Shown piece after piece: positions 10,640 through 23,304 of a stretch of DNA of 64,000 bases (position 1 is its first letter; every line of letters begins with the position of its first letter). Below the pieces are notes generated by a model. That model had not been told where the DNA came from, made no database searches, and saw nothing but the letters and a program-made list of their open reading frames with translations. Both the position numbers and the translations under genes were made by a program. This stretch comes from Malaya genurostris (Eukaryota > Arthropoda > Insecta > Diptera > Culicidae): positions 88,035,025 through 88,099,024 of the forward strand of contig NC_080571.1 in the NCBI RefSeq assembly GCF_030247185.1, in the 5' to 3' direction.

Positions 10640-13437
10640 CGAGGAAAGTTTGTCCAGATTCTGTTCCTACGCATAGCATTATAAGAGAATCTTTTCCAAA
10701 TAATGGGTCCATTGATAGCCCCTTTTCAATGATGGATTTTTCCATAGCACTCATGTCTTGTAACAATAACGCTCCTGGGTTGGACAGAATTAAATTCAAC
10801 TTGGTGAAGAATCTGCCCGACCTCGCAAAAAGACGTTTGTTGGAATTGTTTAACAAGTTTCTTGAGCAAAATATTGTTCCACCTGACTGGAGGCAAGTGA
10901 AAGTTATCGCCATTCAAAAGCCGGGGAAACCAGCTTCCAATCACAACTCATATAGACCCATTGCGATGTTGTCCTGCATCAGAAAATTGTTCGAAAAAAT
11001 TATTCTACGACGTCTCGACACTTGGGTCGAGACGAACGGGTTGTTGTCTGATACTCAGTTTGGCTTCCGTAGAAATAAAGGGACGAATGACTGCCTTGCA
11101 TTACTTTAGTCTGACATCCAAATTGCCCTCGCTCAAAAGCAACAAATGGCATCTGTATTTTTAGACATTAAAGGAGCATTTGATTCAGTTTCTATTGATG
11201 TTCTTTCAGACATGCTCCACCAACATGGACTTCCAGCGGTTATAAATAATTATTTGCACAACCTTTTGTCAGAGAAACGCATGCATTTTTCACATGGCGA
11301 TTTAGCAACATTCAGAATTAGGTACATGGGTCTACCGCAAGGATCATGCCTCAGTCCACTCCTTTATAATTTTTACGTGAATGACATTGACAGCTGTCTA
11401 GTAACCCCATGTACACTAAGACAATTGGCAGATGATGGCGTGGTTTCAGTTACTGGACCCAAAGCTATTGATCTGCAAAAACCATTGCAAGATACCTTAG
11501 ATAACTTCTCCGTTTGGGCTGTTCATCTGGGTATCGAATTCTCTGCGGAGAAAACAGAGCTGGTCGTCTTTTCAAGAAAGCATGATCCCGCGCAGCTTCA
11601 GCTTCATATGATGGGAAGAATGATCCAACAGGTTTTGACTTTCAAATAACTTGGGGTGTGGTTTGATTCCAAATGCACGTGGGGAGGACACATTAGGTTT
11701 CTGATAACAAAATGCCAACAAAGTGTAAATTTTCTTCGAACAATAACATGATCTTGGTGGGGTGCTCATCCGGAAGATCTAATAAAATTGTATCAGACAA
11801 CGATACTTTCAGTGATGGAATATGGATGCGTTTGCTTTCGTTCCGCTGCAAACTCTCATATTATCAAATTAGAGCGAATTCAATATCGTTGTTTGCGAAT
11901 TGCTTTAGGGTGCATGCATTCGACACATACAATGAGTCTTGAAGTTCTGGCGGGAGTTCTTCCATTGAAAGATCGTTTTTGGGAGCTTTCATCGCGACTG
12001 CTAATAAGATGTGAGGTACTGAATCCCCTGGTTATTAATAACTTCGAAAGGCTAGTTGAGCTTCAATCTCAAACAAGATTCATGACAGTATATTTTTACC
12101 ATATGTCACAGGAAAACAACCCTTCAAGATATATTCCTATCCGTGTCAGCCTCCTAAATGTCCCTGACTCAACTTTATTTTTCGAAACATCCATGCAGCG
12201 CGAAGTGCGTGGAATCCCGGAACACCTACGCTCGATGGAAATCCCAAAAATATTTACAAGTAAGTTCAGGCATATTGACTCTGAGAAAATATTTTACACG
12301 GACGGAATTGAAGAGGCTACTGGGTTTGGTATATTCAACAATATTTTTTTCCTTTTTTCGGTATTTTAACGATATCAAACTAACTAGAGATTATAAGAGG
12401 AGAAAGAATATGAAATCATAGAGCCATAGTACTCAAGGAAGAGCAAGGATGTGAAGAATGCGGAAAAGTGAGACGTGACAAGGGTCATTTAAGTAAGCAG
12501 AAGGCTTCTCGTATCTAAACTTTTACCTTCTACCAGAGGAGTCGAACTTAGGCATCTTAAAGATACGAGTCATCCGAGTCTCTGATATGTCAGAAAGTAA
12601 AGGCAAAGGTCGTTTGCCATTTACTGTCCGAACCGGCTCAACAATAATGTTTCGGTCTCATTTAAGCTTCAAGAACCTGCATCTGTTTATATAGCAGAGT
12701 TAGCAGCAGTTCATTATAGTTTGAGTGTAATCGTCACATTATCTCCAAACCATTATTTTCTTTTCACAGATAGTCTGAGTGCAATTGAAGCTATTCGCTC
12801 AAACGCTGCTTGCCAAAATGAACCTTTTCTCTTGGGCAAAATAAAACAGTGCCTGAACGTCATATTGAATAATAATTACCAAATCACAATAGTTTGGGTT
12901 CCGGCTCATTGCTCCATTCCAGGCAATGAAAGAGCCGATAGTTTAGCCAAACGTGGTGCTATTGAGGGTGAGATTTATGAGAGACCGATTGCTTTCAACG
13001 AATTCTATAGCGCGTCTCGCCAAAGAACACTTGCCAGCTGGCAAGCTTCTTGGGATAAAGATGATCTGGGTCGGTGGATGCACTCAATTATTCCTAAAAT
13101 ATCGACAAAGGCATGGTTCAGAAGACTGGATGTGAGTAGAGATTTCATTCGTGTGATGTCCAGACTCATGTCCAATCACTACACGTTAGATGCACATCTC
13201 CTTCGAATTGGACTTTCCGAGACTAATCATTGTGCTTGCGGCGAAGGTTACCGCGTTATTGACCATGTTGTTTGGACATGCGTGGAGTTTCGTGATGTCA
13301 GATCTCAACTAATAAATTCCTTGCGTACCCAAGGTAGACTATCCAATGTCCCAGTTCGCGACATTCTTGCTTGTTGTGACCTTCCATACATGAAACTTCT
13401 TTATCATTTCATTAAATCCATTGGAGTTCCAATTTAA
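10640..13437 (+). pseudogene. LINE ORF2: reverse transcriptase plus RNase H
   Basis: All pieces lie in one frame. The thumb/finger part has NNNAPGLDRIKFNLVKNLP and SYRPIAMLSCIRKLFEKII; then come FLDIKGAFDSVS (motif A), GLPQGSCLSPLLYNFYVNDI (motif B) and LADDGVVSVTG (motif C, with Leu instead of the usual Tyr/Phe before ADD). The RNase H part has FYTDGIEEATGFGIF, IAELAAVHYSL, TDSLSAIEAIRS and VPAHCSIPGNERADSLAKRG. A C-terminal Cys/His segment, CACGEGYRVIDHVVWTC, ends the protein. In-frame stops occur at 11107, 11647 and 11748, and a 303-bp insertion interrupts the RNase H. The RT-RNase H order with this C-terminus places it in the I clade. Few lesions suggest a fairly recent insertion. Confidence 0.88.
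12344..12646 (-). mobile_element. SINE-like insertion inside LINE RNase H
   Basis: A 303-bp segment is flanked by the 9-bp direct repeat TCAACAATA (12335-12343 and 12638-12646) and lies between the RNase H codons GIFNN and NNVSVSFKLQ, which join cleanly if it is removed. Read on the minus strand it contains a Pol III box B-like AAGTTCGACTCC and ends in an A-rich stretch. Box A is not clear. The length is a multiple of three, so the reading frame on each side is unchanged. A tRNA-derived SINE is the best explanation. Confidence 0.5.
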
Positions 13438-13775
13438 ATTGTATTTTATGTTAGACTGTTTTCTCTTCCATGAGTTCAACCAATAGCCAACTATAGGATA
13501 TTGAATATAAGTGGTGAACTGATACAAACAAATTTGAAATAGTTATAAGATCATGTACAAAATAAATGTATTTTATTTATTGTAATTTAAAATAGCAACT
13601 CGCTTGATAAAAACAGTGTTTAGATTAACTAATGAGTACCAACATACTAATATGATATTCGAAATGTATTAGGTTTAAACTACTATGTATTGTGGATGGC
13701 ACGGCGAAGAAAAACTTATGTATATTGCCTATGAAATAAGCGTATTTATGAAAAAAAAAGAATGGGTAGAACTTA

Positions 13776-14760
13776 ATCGTGAATATCTCTTGTTGTAAAA
13801 TTCAGTTCCAAAAATAAGGCACCCAAAGCTCCAAACACATGAATTGAACATATCATCGCGCAAAGCGTATCGTGAAAAACCGACACATAGAAATACGGAA
13901 TATTTTCATTGATTGAGTACTGTGAGTTTGCACACGTTTTGTTCGCTAGTAAAACAGACACTAACTATGAATGGTTATAAACCAAAAGAATTTTTAATTG
14001 ACTAATTATGAGGCAGACATATTTGTACATGTTGTTTAAGACAATTTATAAAAAAATATAATAATGTAATTGATTTTCTCGCCTATAGAGAATTTACTCA
14101 TTCTTGGTTACAAATCAAAATATTTGGCATGAGCTGTGTACTGCTCATACGGTTTGTATGTGAATGCTTAGTGTGATACTTGTTGTGGTCGATTGATTAC
14201 CAATACATCTATATAATTCCTAAAAATCTTTTTAATACTCAGATACGTGGTAATTCCCATAGAGAATACTAGTAGTTGAAATTTGATATTCATAATAATA
14301 AATTACTTTAAGCGCTGAGGATAGTACCGTAAAGTGGTAGTTTTTTTGCTATTTTCCCGTTTCAAATTAAATTTTCTTGGAAACGGTGCAGAACATAGAA
14401 AAACCTAACTTACAATGGCTTCGAAATTAAGTTGAGAATATTCTGTTAAATATTCAGAATGATTCATTGAGTTTAGCGGTCGTGTTGTATTTTTTATGAT
14501 TGAAGAACTGCTGAAAATTGGAATGCTCGGAAATGCATACCTCTACTTGTTCATCGAATATCTCGGCTTTGAAGGCTTGAATCATAAATCTACCGTGACA
14601 GTGACAAAGTCTAGATAATTTAGTTAGTACATAAAAACATATATGTTATCGCGATAAAAAGAAAGTCTTGTGTTTTTCTGTGAAACAAAGTCAGTTTCAA
14701 TGCATCCGCCATTTTTATCACTTTGGTTTCCTGATAGCATTCTGAAAAAGGAGAGAGAAA
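13776..14760. other. No gene; right half of split repeat and AT-rich DNA
   Basis: 13776-13800 (ATCGTGAATATCTC) is the right half of the repeat split by the LINE. Around 14330-14420 there is similarity to 47935-48010 (CTATTTTC-CG-TTCAAAT, then GGAAACGG). Nothing codes. Confidence 0.35.
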
Positions 14761-14761
14761 T

Positions 14762-15015
14762 AAAATTGGCTCGACAAGACTGCCAAACACACAGACGTTT
14801 CATTGTATGTAAACACATTTTTTGTTCCGCATTCAATCTTTCTAAAAGTTGAATATTTTTTCATTGTTCATTGGAATCCATTTAATGTCCAACCTATGCG
14901 ATAGATTTATGTGATAAAACTAGAGAGAGTACAAGAGTAATACGATGCGAAAAGGGAATTGAGCAAGCCACGTGGTCGATTTAAAACTCAACACGCGACC
15001 CTCTGTCATTAGACC
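14762..15015 (-). mobile_element. TTAA MITE, truncated copy
   Basis: Matches the reverse complement of the interior and one terminal repeat of the complete MITE at 47496-47908. Shared blocks include GGCTCGACAAGACTGCC, CATTGGAATCCAT and CACGTGGTCGATTTAAAACT. It ends at AGACC followed by TTAA (15016-15019), the same end as the complete copy. The other terminal repeat is missing. Confidence 0.75.
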
Positions 15016-15351
15016 TTAAGGTTTAAGTTGGAGTTCTGAATGAAAAATTTTCGTCCACTCGAATTTGATTTGGAATCCATTCCCAACTGATAAAAATGCC
15101 ATTGTTTTCGAATTAAGATTAAAATTTAAATAAAAAAAAAGTTTCACTAACAATCAGATTCACTGTTTGGTTCAGGGAAGCAGTTCACGCATGTGAAAAT
15201 GTTGCCGCTTAAGCGCATAATCCGGGTGAGCTCTGTGGGAGCATTGAATGCAAACTATACAGCGCTGATTATTGCTGATTATAATTTGACAAGTTAACGC
15301 AGCAATTGCCCAAGTCATTCGATTCGTTGGTTGTACTATCGAATTTGTGAT

Positions 15352-15823
15352 CGATAAACGATAAACAATAAACGATAAACGATAAACGATAAACGATAAA
15401 CGATAAACGATAAACGATAAACGATAAACGATAAACGATAAACGATAAACGATAAACGATAAACGATAAACGATAAACGATAAACGATAAACGATAAACG
15501 ATAAACGATAAACGATAAACGATAAACGATAAACGATAAACGATAAACGATAAACGATAAACGATAAACGATAAACGATAAACGATAAACGATAAACGAT
15601 AAACGATAAACGATAAACGATAAACGATAAACGATAAACGATAAACGATAAACGATAAACGATAAACGATAAACGATAAACGATAAACGATAAACGATAA
15701 ACGATAAACGATAAACGATAAACGATAAACGATAAACGATAAACGATAAACGATAAACGATAAACGATAAACGATAAACGATAAACGATAAACGATAAAC
15801 GATAAACGATAAACGATAAACGA
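15352..15823. repeat. Heptamer satellite (CGATAAA)n, left block
   Basis: About 67 nearly perfect copies of the 7-base unit CGATAAA (TTTATCG on the other strand). One variant unit, CAATAAA, is at the left edge. The unit count times three gives 21 bases, so the minus strand reads as an endless YRLSFIV heptad repeat; this is a by-product, not a protein. The array lies where family B repeats normally carry a GT microsatellite. Confidence 0.98.
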
Positions 15824-15959
15824 GGGGACGGGTATAGCACGATGGGTAAGTCGATGCCTTTCACGCAGCCCGCCTGGGTTCGATTCCCAACCCCGCACAT
15901 AGGGTCAGAAAGTTTTTCTGGCCCGAAGAGGCGAATGACATTAATGTTAAAACCTCTAT

Positions 15960-16002
<43 letters not shown>
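15824..16002 (+). mobile_element. tRNA-derived SINE in heptamer array
   Basis: A 179-bp insertion. The head has a Pol III box A-like TATAGCACGATGGGTA and a box B TGGGTTCGATTCCCA, the arrangement of a tRNA gene without a good cloverleaf. The body has GGCCCGAAGAGGCGAATGAC and AAACCTCTATAATT, a 3' body common in mosquito SINEs. It ends in about 39 A residues. The array continues directly on both sides, so any target duplication is hidden by the repeat. SINEs are mobilised by partner LINEs. Confidence 0.9.
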
Positions 16003-16003
<1 letters not shown>

Positions 16004-16470
16004 GATAAACGATAAACGATAAACGATAAACGATAAACGATAAACGATAAACGATAAACGATAAACGATAAACGATAAACGATAAACGATAAACGATAAA
16101 CGATAAACGATAAACGATAAACGATAAACGATAAACGATAAACGATAAACGATAAACGATAAACGATAAACGATAAACGATAAACGATAAACGATAAACG
16201 ATAAACGATAAACGATAAACGATAAACGATAAACGATAAACGATAAACGATAAACGATAAACGATAAACGATAAACGATAAACGATAAACGATAAACGAT
16301 AAACGATAAACGATAAACGATAAACGATAAACGATAAACGATAAACGATAAACGATAAACGATAAACGATAAACGATAAACGATAAACGATAAACGATAA
16401 ACGATAAACGATAAACGATAAACGATAAACGATAAACGATAAACGATAAACGATAAACGATAAACAATAA
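16003..16470. repeat. Heptamer satellite (CGATAAA)n, right block
   Basis: About 66 copies of the same unit and phase type as the left block, again ending in a degenerate CAATAA unit. Including the left block the original array was about 134 units, roughly 940 bases. Confidence 0.98.
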
Positions 16471-16473
16471 CAA

Positions 16474-17480
16474 GCCTAGGCCGGTTTGAAAGCTATTCCT
16501 AGGCAGTTGATCAAGTTCGAAGATCAAATGTCTGCGACTTCTGGTTCCGGAGATATAATGGTATAAGTGACGTAATCAACAAAACGCGTTGTTCTTTACC
16601 GCGCAAGTTTCTGCGAAGATAGCCTAACAGATTTTAATAAACTTAGGCCCGTTTGAATGTTATTGTTAAGCCATTGATCAAGTTCTAATATCAAATGGCT
16701 GTGACTTTTGGTTCCGGAGATATGCTGGAATAAGTGACGTAACCGACATAATACGTTGTTTTTTACCGCTCTAACGTATATAAGGGTGCCAATATTTTAG
16801 GATCACCTCTAATTTCGTAAAGCGCTGGTGTTCAAAAGTTTAAGCAGTCCCCAAGAAAAATTTGAGCAAAATCGGATATGGATAAGGAGTGCGCCCGGCG
16901 GTTGAGGTTTGAAAATTTTCGATCTTGAAAAATCACCATAGGATTTCCGGAATCGCTAATTTTTTTCGTATGCCGGAAGTCTTAGAATTGCATGAAACAT
17001 CGAGATTTAGTGTCGTCGTAAAAGAAAAATAAAAAAAATCAACTTTCTGGAATTGGGATTTTTTCCCAGAAAGTCGAATTTTTCTAAAAAAAAATATTTT
17101 CGAAATGACACTAAATCTCGACGTTTTATGCAATTCTAAGACTTTTGGCATCGAACCAATTTTTTATTTTTCGGAAATTTCTCCCCGTGATGATTTTACA
17201 AGATCTATGAAAATTCCACAAAATTGATTAAGAATGAATTTTAAGATTAGCATCACTTTTCTCATACAAATAGGCAACGCAAATGTAAAGCGCTTGGTTT
17301 GAGAAATGATGCCGAGTATGTGACATCAATACTACTCAAAAAATCTGAATTAATTGGTGTCAAAAATAAGCCTAAATTAGAGTCAAAAATTATTTAATAA
17401 AAAGATAAATAAAATTTCAAGAGACTGTTTTGAAGAAAAAGAGAAAGGCATTATCACACCACTAGGTGGATTAAGTTGGG
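16474..17480 (+). repeat. Family B dispersed repeat, body and 3' end
   Basis: Carries the family B phrases GATCAAGTTC, GTTCCGGAGATATAATGGTA and AAGTGACGTAA. The block 16474-16640 is repeated in tandem at 16641-16795 (ACTTAGGCCCG...). From 16800 it aligns with 22310-22790 and ends with GGCATTATCACACCACTAGG. The element contains an inverted repeat at 16970-17151 not seen in the 22-kb copy. Confidence 0.75.
16970..17151. repeat. Inverted repeat (hairpin) inside family B
   Basis: Arms of about 45 bases at 16970-17016 (AGTCTTAGAATTGCATGAAA ...) and 17107-17151 are near-perfect reverse complements around a 90-base loop. The loop has its own small palindrome (CTTTCTGG ... CCCAGAAAG). It is absent from the related copy at 22.4 kb, so it is probably an inserted foldback MITE. 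Confidence 0.65.
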
Positions 17481-20428
17481 TTTGTTATAATAAAATGTTC
17501 ATTTTAGTAGCGTTTCACAGAGTGCCCTTAAAATGACGCCAATTTAAACTTGTATTGTGATTCACTAAAATATCGAATTAAAATATGAACTATGAAACAA
17601 AGTAGATCTCTACATTTGAGCTTGTAGCCTTCCAAACATTTTAATGAAATTCTAACGTAACGGAATACCGCAGAATATTCAAGACTCTTCACAAAACAAA
17701 TGAGTTTCTATCAATTTAAATGAATTGAATCATTTCTAACTGCCCCCTACCCTTGCAAATAATTTCGCTCAACTTTGTCAAGATAAACCTTCTGCAACCT
17801 CCAGTTCCAATTTGAAAAACACGCTATAAGAGGCTGAGGACACCGCATCGAAAATATTTATTGCTCCTAGGTGCCCAAATTACAGGACACCAAATTTAAT
17901 CAAAAATACTCTGCGGCCGAGTGAAATATATAAAATAACTGAGATCAAATCTAAATGTACTGCTTCCTTGAGCGAACACTCGTCAGCTTCCTGGAGCCGT
18001 CGCCAGTAATAAATCCACGACTCGCTGCAACAAATCTTTCCCTCCCCCAGAGTTGCCGTAAATTCGCCGATAACACCCACCAACGACGACCCATTCGTGC
18101 TCCATCCGGGGAAAGTGGAATAACACTGACCAGCGAAAAGACGAAAATGGGCTAAATTGTAGGATCCCGCTTGGCAGGATGTGGAGACGGAACCCCAGTG
18201 CAATCGTACTTCCGAACTGCGCAAATAAAATTGAAAAATGGAAATTGTCAAACCATTCCTAAGCTTTCAGTTTCTTTATGCGGATACCGAATGGTGTAAC
18301 ATTATCGGTAGGGTGAGCAAACGATTGTACAAATTCCTTCAGACGACGAATTGAATACTTCCGGAGCTACAGTGTCAGAGAGGACAGATTCGGACTATAT
18401 CACATGTTTGGGGGAGGTGCGGAGAAACCTTCAGGAATTATTATGCATTCTTAGTCGATAGAGTGAATAGATTTCAATATTTTATCGCCATTGCTGCTAC
18501 TGCTGCTGCTGCTGCCGGTACTGCTGATGATCATGATGAAGATGATGACGATGCTGGTACTGCTGGCGAAAGGAATAAGTGCACTGCAGCCAACCGAGGA
18601 TGATAAATGATATTTAGTACCAGCAATTGTCGGGTGATTTCACTCCGGCTTCACAAATGCAGGCGAGGGTGTGTTTGTGACCAGTGTGTAAGTTGAAGGG
18701 TGATAAGATCCAGCCTGCCCCAGCCCGGTTGGAATTTGGTTTCATCGAAACCATTTGTCAGGAATTTAGGAAAATAAATATGAATGATGGAAAATGTAAA
18801 TTGTTGTTTTATTATATCAGAGAATGATGCTGGCATTCGAAGCAATGGTGGTCTCCAGATGGTAATTACTTTGAAAAACAGGGTCATTGGTGAGCAATGA
18901 GCTCTGTTGTGGTAATCCTCTGAAATTCATAACAACTAGATCTAATCGGTTTTTATAATGAATTTCAACCTTCACGACCGTATTATTCTTTATTGTGCCT
19001 GAATAAAACCGATTCATTTTTCGTCTGCTCAGCGGTTCAAGCTGTACTACTGAATTTTAATAGCAGTTCTTCTCAAACTGCCGTGCATCGAAGAGTCGAC
19101 AACAAAAAGTAAGAACAGAATGAAAAAGATCAGTTTCAAATAATTTCCAAATCTTCACAATTTATAACATCGTTGGGTAGCTTGCAAGTTCGCATAAACT
19201 CCAGATAAAGTATGCCATACAAAATAAGACCGATGTAATGAATTTCTGCAAATTGCCATTGTGTAAGTGGAACACACATCTATCTTGTGACGTTGCTTGC
19301 GGATGCAGAACCTTGCATAAAACAGCGATAATTCACCAAACTTTCCATATGGTCATTTCGGTAGTGCTTTGTAAATAATTCCGGTTCGTATACTTTATGG
19401 AATTTATTTTGGACGCCTTCGAATTGATTTGGGCATGCATTCAAACATTAGAAATATATTCGCCGAAAAGAACATTTATCTGGAAACACATTTCAATGAT
19501 TTTTTACGTTGGGAAAAGTTGGGAGTTTCGAACCATTAGTTTTATCGGTCATTTTTCGACATCGAAACTTCTGGCATCGTATTAGTTCAGCTTCGTCTCA
19601 TTTTGCCATTAGTCTTCGAGCCGATCAGACATATTTTGCGCTCTCTAATTCCGTTTTCGTTTTTGAACCTACACGCGGGCGACTATGACCTAGAGTAAAA
19701 CGAACACGTGGTACGCGTCCTAAACAATAACACTAAAAAAACAGAAAAAATGTGAGCGACCCAAGAACATTTTCAGAGCGAAGCTACACTATTGGAGTCC
19801 GATCGAGAGTGACCCCAGGTTGCTAGAACGAACATCTTAAAATGTTGTTTGGGCGATTCTGGGCCAGCTTTTGGGCTGCTCTGATCAACAAACGTAAACG
19901 GTATAAGACAATCAAATGATATTTGAGCTTGACCTTGAGCGACCACTCCTGGTTGCTATTCCGTTACTAATCGGGATTAGATGAAATTGTACAGAGAATA
20001 CCTAGATAATCAGACCTGGGACTGACAAATCATCCCTCAATGTACAACTTATGGTAATCCCAGAGTTCTTTGATCAGTACCGGCACCGGCCAGGCCCGAA
20101 CGTAGACCGACTAAGGATGTTAGTCACTTGTTATTACTAGAGGCCGTATGTACTACTGTGCACACAAGTGTCACGGGAGAAGGATATTTGTTAGTAAAGA
20201 TATCAGTAATTGTAGTATTTGCGTGTGACCTAGTATGTTTCGTCTCGGGAAGTCTTGATTCACAGTTCCTTTTCGAGGAAACTGAAGGAGCATTTAAAAT
20301 ATTATCGCGTAACGAATAAGAACTCTCCTATTTTTTTTAAATGGAGTTACCTGCTACAAAATAAAAAATCCTGCAGTTGTCGCCTTCCACGCCATGGAAG
20401 CAGGAACCCAATGGATCTATTCTTGTTT
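17480..20428. other. Mostly unique DNA, no recognised gene
   Basis: Base composition is more even than in the flanking repeats. 18490-18570 has an imperfect CTG/GAT trinucleotide tract. The minus ORF at 17880-18251 (123 codons) shows no recognised motif. A short block near 20065-20110 (TGATCAGTACCGGCACCGGC) resembles 968-1005, so the two are probably fragments of one old repeat. Suitable for intronic or intergenic sequence. Confidence 0.35.
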
Positions 20429-21165
<737 letters not shown>

Positions 21166-21655
21166 TTTTTTTCCACCGGATTCCACACGGCATCTAGGCT
21201 GGTTCTGTTCGGAGAAAGATAATACGTACTATCAATCTCCAAGTGGACTCCAGCCCACTACGACAATCAAATGATATTTGAGGTTCCGAAAGTGTTCATA
21301 TGATTTAGAAAGTGCATTGATTTTTCAATATTTTCGATTAAAACCAAGCAGGTAAATATATTTTGCATGAAAAATAACAATAAATTATCGACCAAAAGTA
21401 GATAGGCGGTTGATTTCAAGCATTTTTGAATGTTTCGTTTGTTAATTTATTGCTAATATGCGGCGTTACTTTGCAAAACAATTTTGAAAAACTATGTATT
21501 TCGGGTGTTGTATTCCTCACCTTCTTCTATTCTGTGCTCATTGTTTGTCATTCTCCAAACGTCAAATTTAATAAAAATTGCAATATGATGCAGAAACCAC
21601 TGAAAATCTGAAAGCAATTTTATAATTTGACTTCTGAAAAGGTGGTGTTTTTAAC

Positions 21656-21820
21656 CTTTTAAAGGGTGATTTTTAGCTGGTATTTTTTTGGCAACACTGT
21701 TTTTGATAGATCACGCGTGAATCGTGTCTTGTATCGTTGTCAAACATGTTCAGTTTGGCTTATCTCATAAGTAAATCATAAATCGCCATTTGGTATATAA
21801 TTTAATCATGAATCATTTTG
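21656..21820 (+). mobile_element. End fragment of a Tc1/mariner-type element
   Basis: The block with TTTTTTTGGCAACACTG, TCACGCGTGAATCGTGTCTT and TTCAGTTTGG is shared with 24110-24210, where it leads into Tc1-like transposase code. Here the code is missing, leaving only the terminal region. Confidence 0.5.
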
Positions 21821-22198
21821 ATTTCTGAGCAATGGTTAAACCGATTTCCACAAATCTTGATTCGAATTCTAGATGATGATCTCATTGTCTTAAAAGATAT
21901 TGTGCAATTTCATCCAGATCCGACTCTCGGTTCCGAAATTATAGGGTGATGATTCGCTTTTAAACTGTCATACAAAATGACGATGCAAAACCGGTACGCA
22001 TCGGTACGGCCTTATATGAAAGAAGAACTGCCAAATTTGAAACTATGTTTTTCAGGAGAAAAATCTATAAATCTTGATCGGGAGATAAAAATTCTGTATT
22101 GAAACTCTGTATAGGAAAATGATAAGAAATTAAAGCGCAACGAAGTGAAAAAGTCATTAAATTGAATCTGAAAATGACAGCTACTTTTTGTTTACTGG

Positions 22199-22795
22199 TA
22201 GCGTTTTGCCTTTCTCTATAGAACGGTATTAGAATTGCTGGAAAAACCGACAACGGAGCCTCGGAGACCCATAGTGATACATACTATTCGACTCAGTTCG
22301 ACGAAATAGGAAAATGTCAAAAGTTTAAGCACCTCGAAAAAAGTCACCATGCTAAATTTGAGCTAAATCGGATATCGGTGCTGCCCGACGGTTAAGGCTT
22401 AAAAATTTTCGATCTTGAAAAATCACCATCTCAACAAAATTTTTTTTCTCGATCTCGTAAATTTTATGTTCCGGGAGGCTATGGTGATGTTTCAAAATCT
22501 ATGAAAATTCCACTAAGTGGATTAAGAAGGCTTTTCTTAGATTAGCATCACTCTTCTCATGCAAATATGCAACGCAAATGTCAAGTGCTTGGTTAGGGAA
22601 ATGATGCCGAGTATGTAACATAAACATGAGGCATGCTTTGGTGAACTACTCGAATCAATCTGAATAATGTGTTAGGAATGAGTCCAAATTAGTGTCGGAA
22701 AATATTAAATCAAATGATGAAAAATATTTTCATGAGACTGTTTTGAAGAAATAGAAAGGCATTATCACACCACTAAGTAGATGAGGAAGGGTTTT
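22199..22795 (+). repeat. Family B dispersed repeat, full-length + copy
   Basis: Begins TTTTGCCTTTCTCTATAGAA with GGTATTAGAATTGCTGG and ends GGCATTATCACACCACTAAG. About 590 bases. It has no long microsatellite, unlike the 15-kb and 39-kb copies, and shares its 3' half with 16800-17480. Confidence 0.75.
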
Positions 22796-22833
22796 CTTTG
22801 TAATGTAATTGGCAATCATTTCGTTCTACTATC

Positions 22834-23118
22834 TTAGGGCATATTCAGTAGTGTTCTAGTTCTGGATGCATAATTTATGTCAGTTACAAAATTTAAATTT
22901 GAATTTTATAACAAGAAACACTGACAGCCTCAGCAGTGTTTTACTCGTGTTTCAAATATAGAAATATATAGAACGGCATCGTAGTTCAGTTTAAAATTTG
23001 ACAGAAGAACTGATCGAATAAATAAAACTAGAACGGCTTGCTGGGGATACATTTGTTCCAGTTTCTGTTCTATTATAGATCTTCCATATAGAACTTCTAG
23101 CTGCTGAATTTGCTCTTA
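22834..23118. mobile_element. TTA-flanked MITE (PIF/Harbinger-like)
   Basis: A 279-bp element at 22837-23115 with imperfect terminal repeats (GGGCATATTCAG at the left, CTGAATTTGCTC at the right) and TTA on both sides. A second copy with the same ends and TTA flanks is at 47214-47491. A 3-bp TTA duplication fits PIF/Harbinger-type elements. There is no ORF. Confidence 0.7.
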
Positions 23119-23304
23119 TATAACATTACATCTTTCTATCTAATCAGAAGATGTTTTAAAAAACATAAAGTATTACGCAAAAATAATTGCAAGAAAAGCA
23201 GATGGGACCATTTGTAGTTTTTACCATCCTTGATATTCTCTTTTATACAATTTGTACTCACTTGTTAATATTATGACAAAATCATGATAACGATTCTGTT
23301 CTAC

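Larger units (their letters stand above)
10640..13757 (+). mobile_element. I-clade LINE, 5'-truncated, 18-bp TSD
   Basis: The element is bounded by an 18-bp direct repeat, AAGAATGGGTAGAACTTA, at 10622-10639 and 13758-13775, with an A-rich tail before the right copy. It holds the reverse-transcriptase and RNase H part of ORF2 but no endonuclease or ORF1, so it was 5'-truncated on insertion. The unoccupied relative of the target (30721-30775) matches the left and right flanks joined together, which confirms the boundaries. Confidence 0.92.

Noticed and set aside
15352..16470. CRISPR-like or telomere-like array
   Set aside because: Units are contiguous 7-mers without spacers, and Diptera do not use short telomerase repeats; the array is internal to a dispersed repeat.
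15172..16527. 451-codon minus-strand ORF with YRLSFIV repeats
   Set aside because: It is the translation of the heptamer satellite and the SINE poly(A) tract; a 7-base unit without stops in this strand must give an open 21-base frame.
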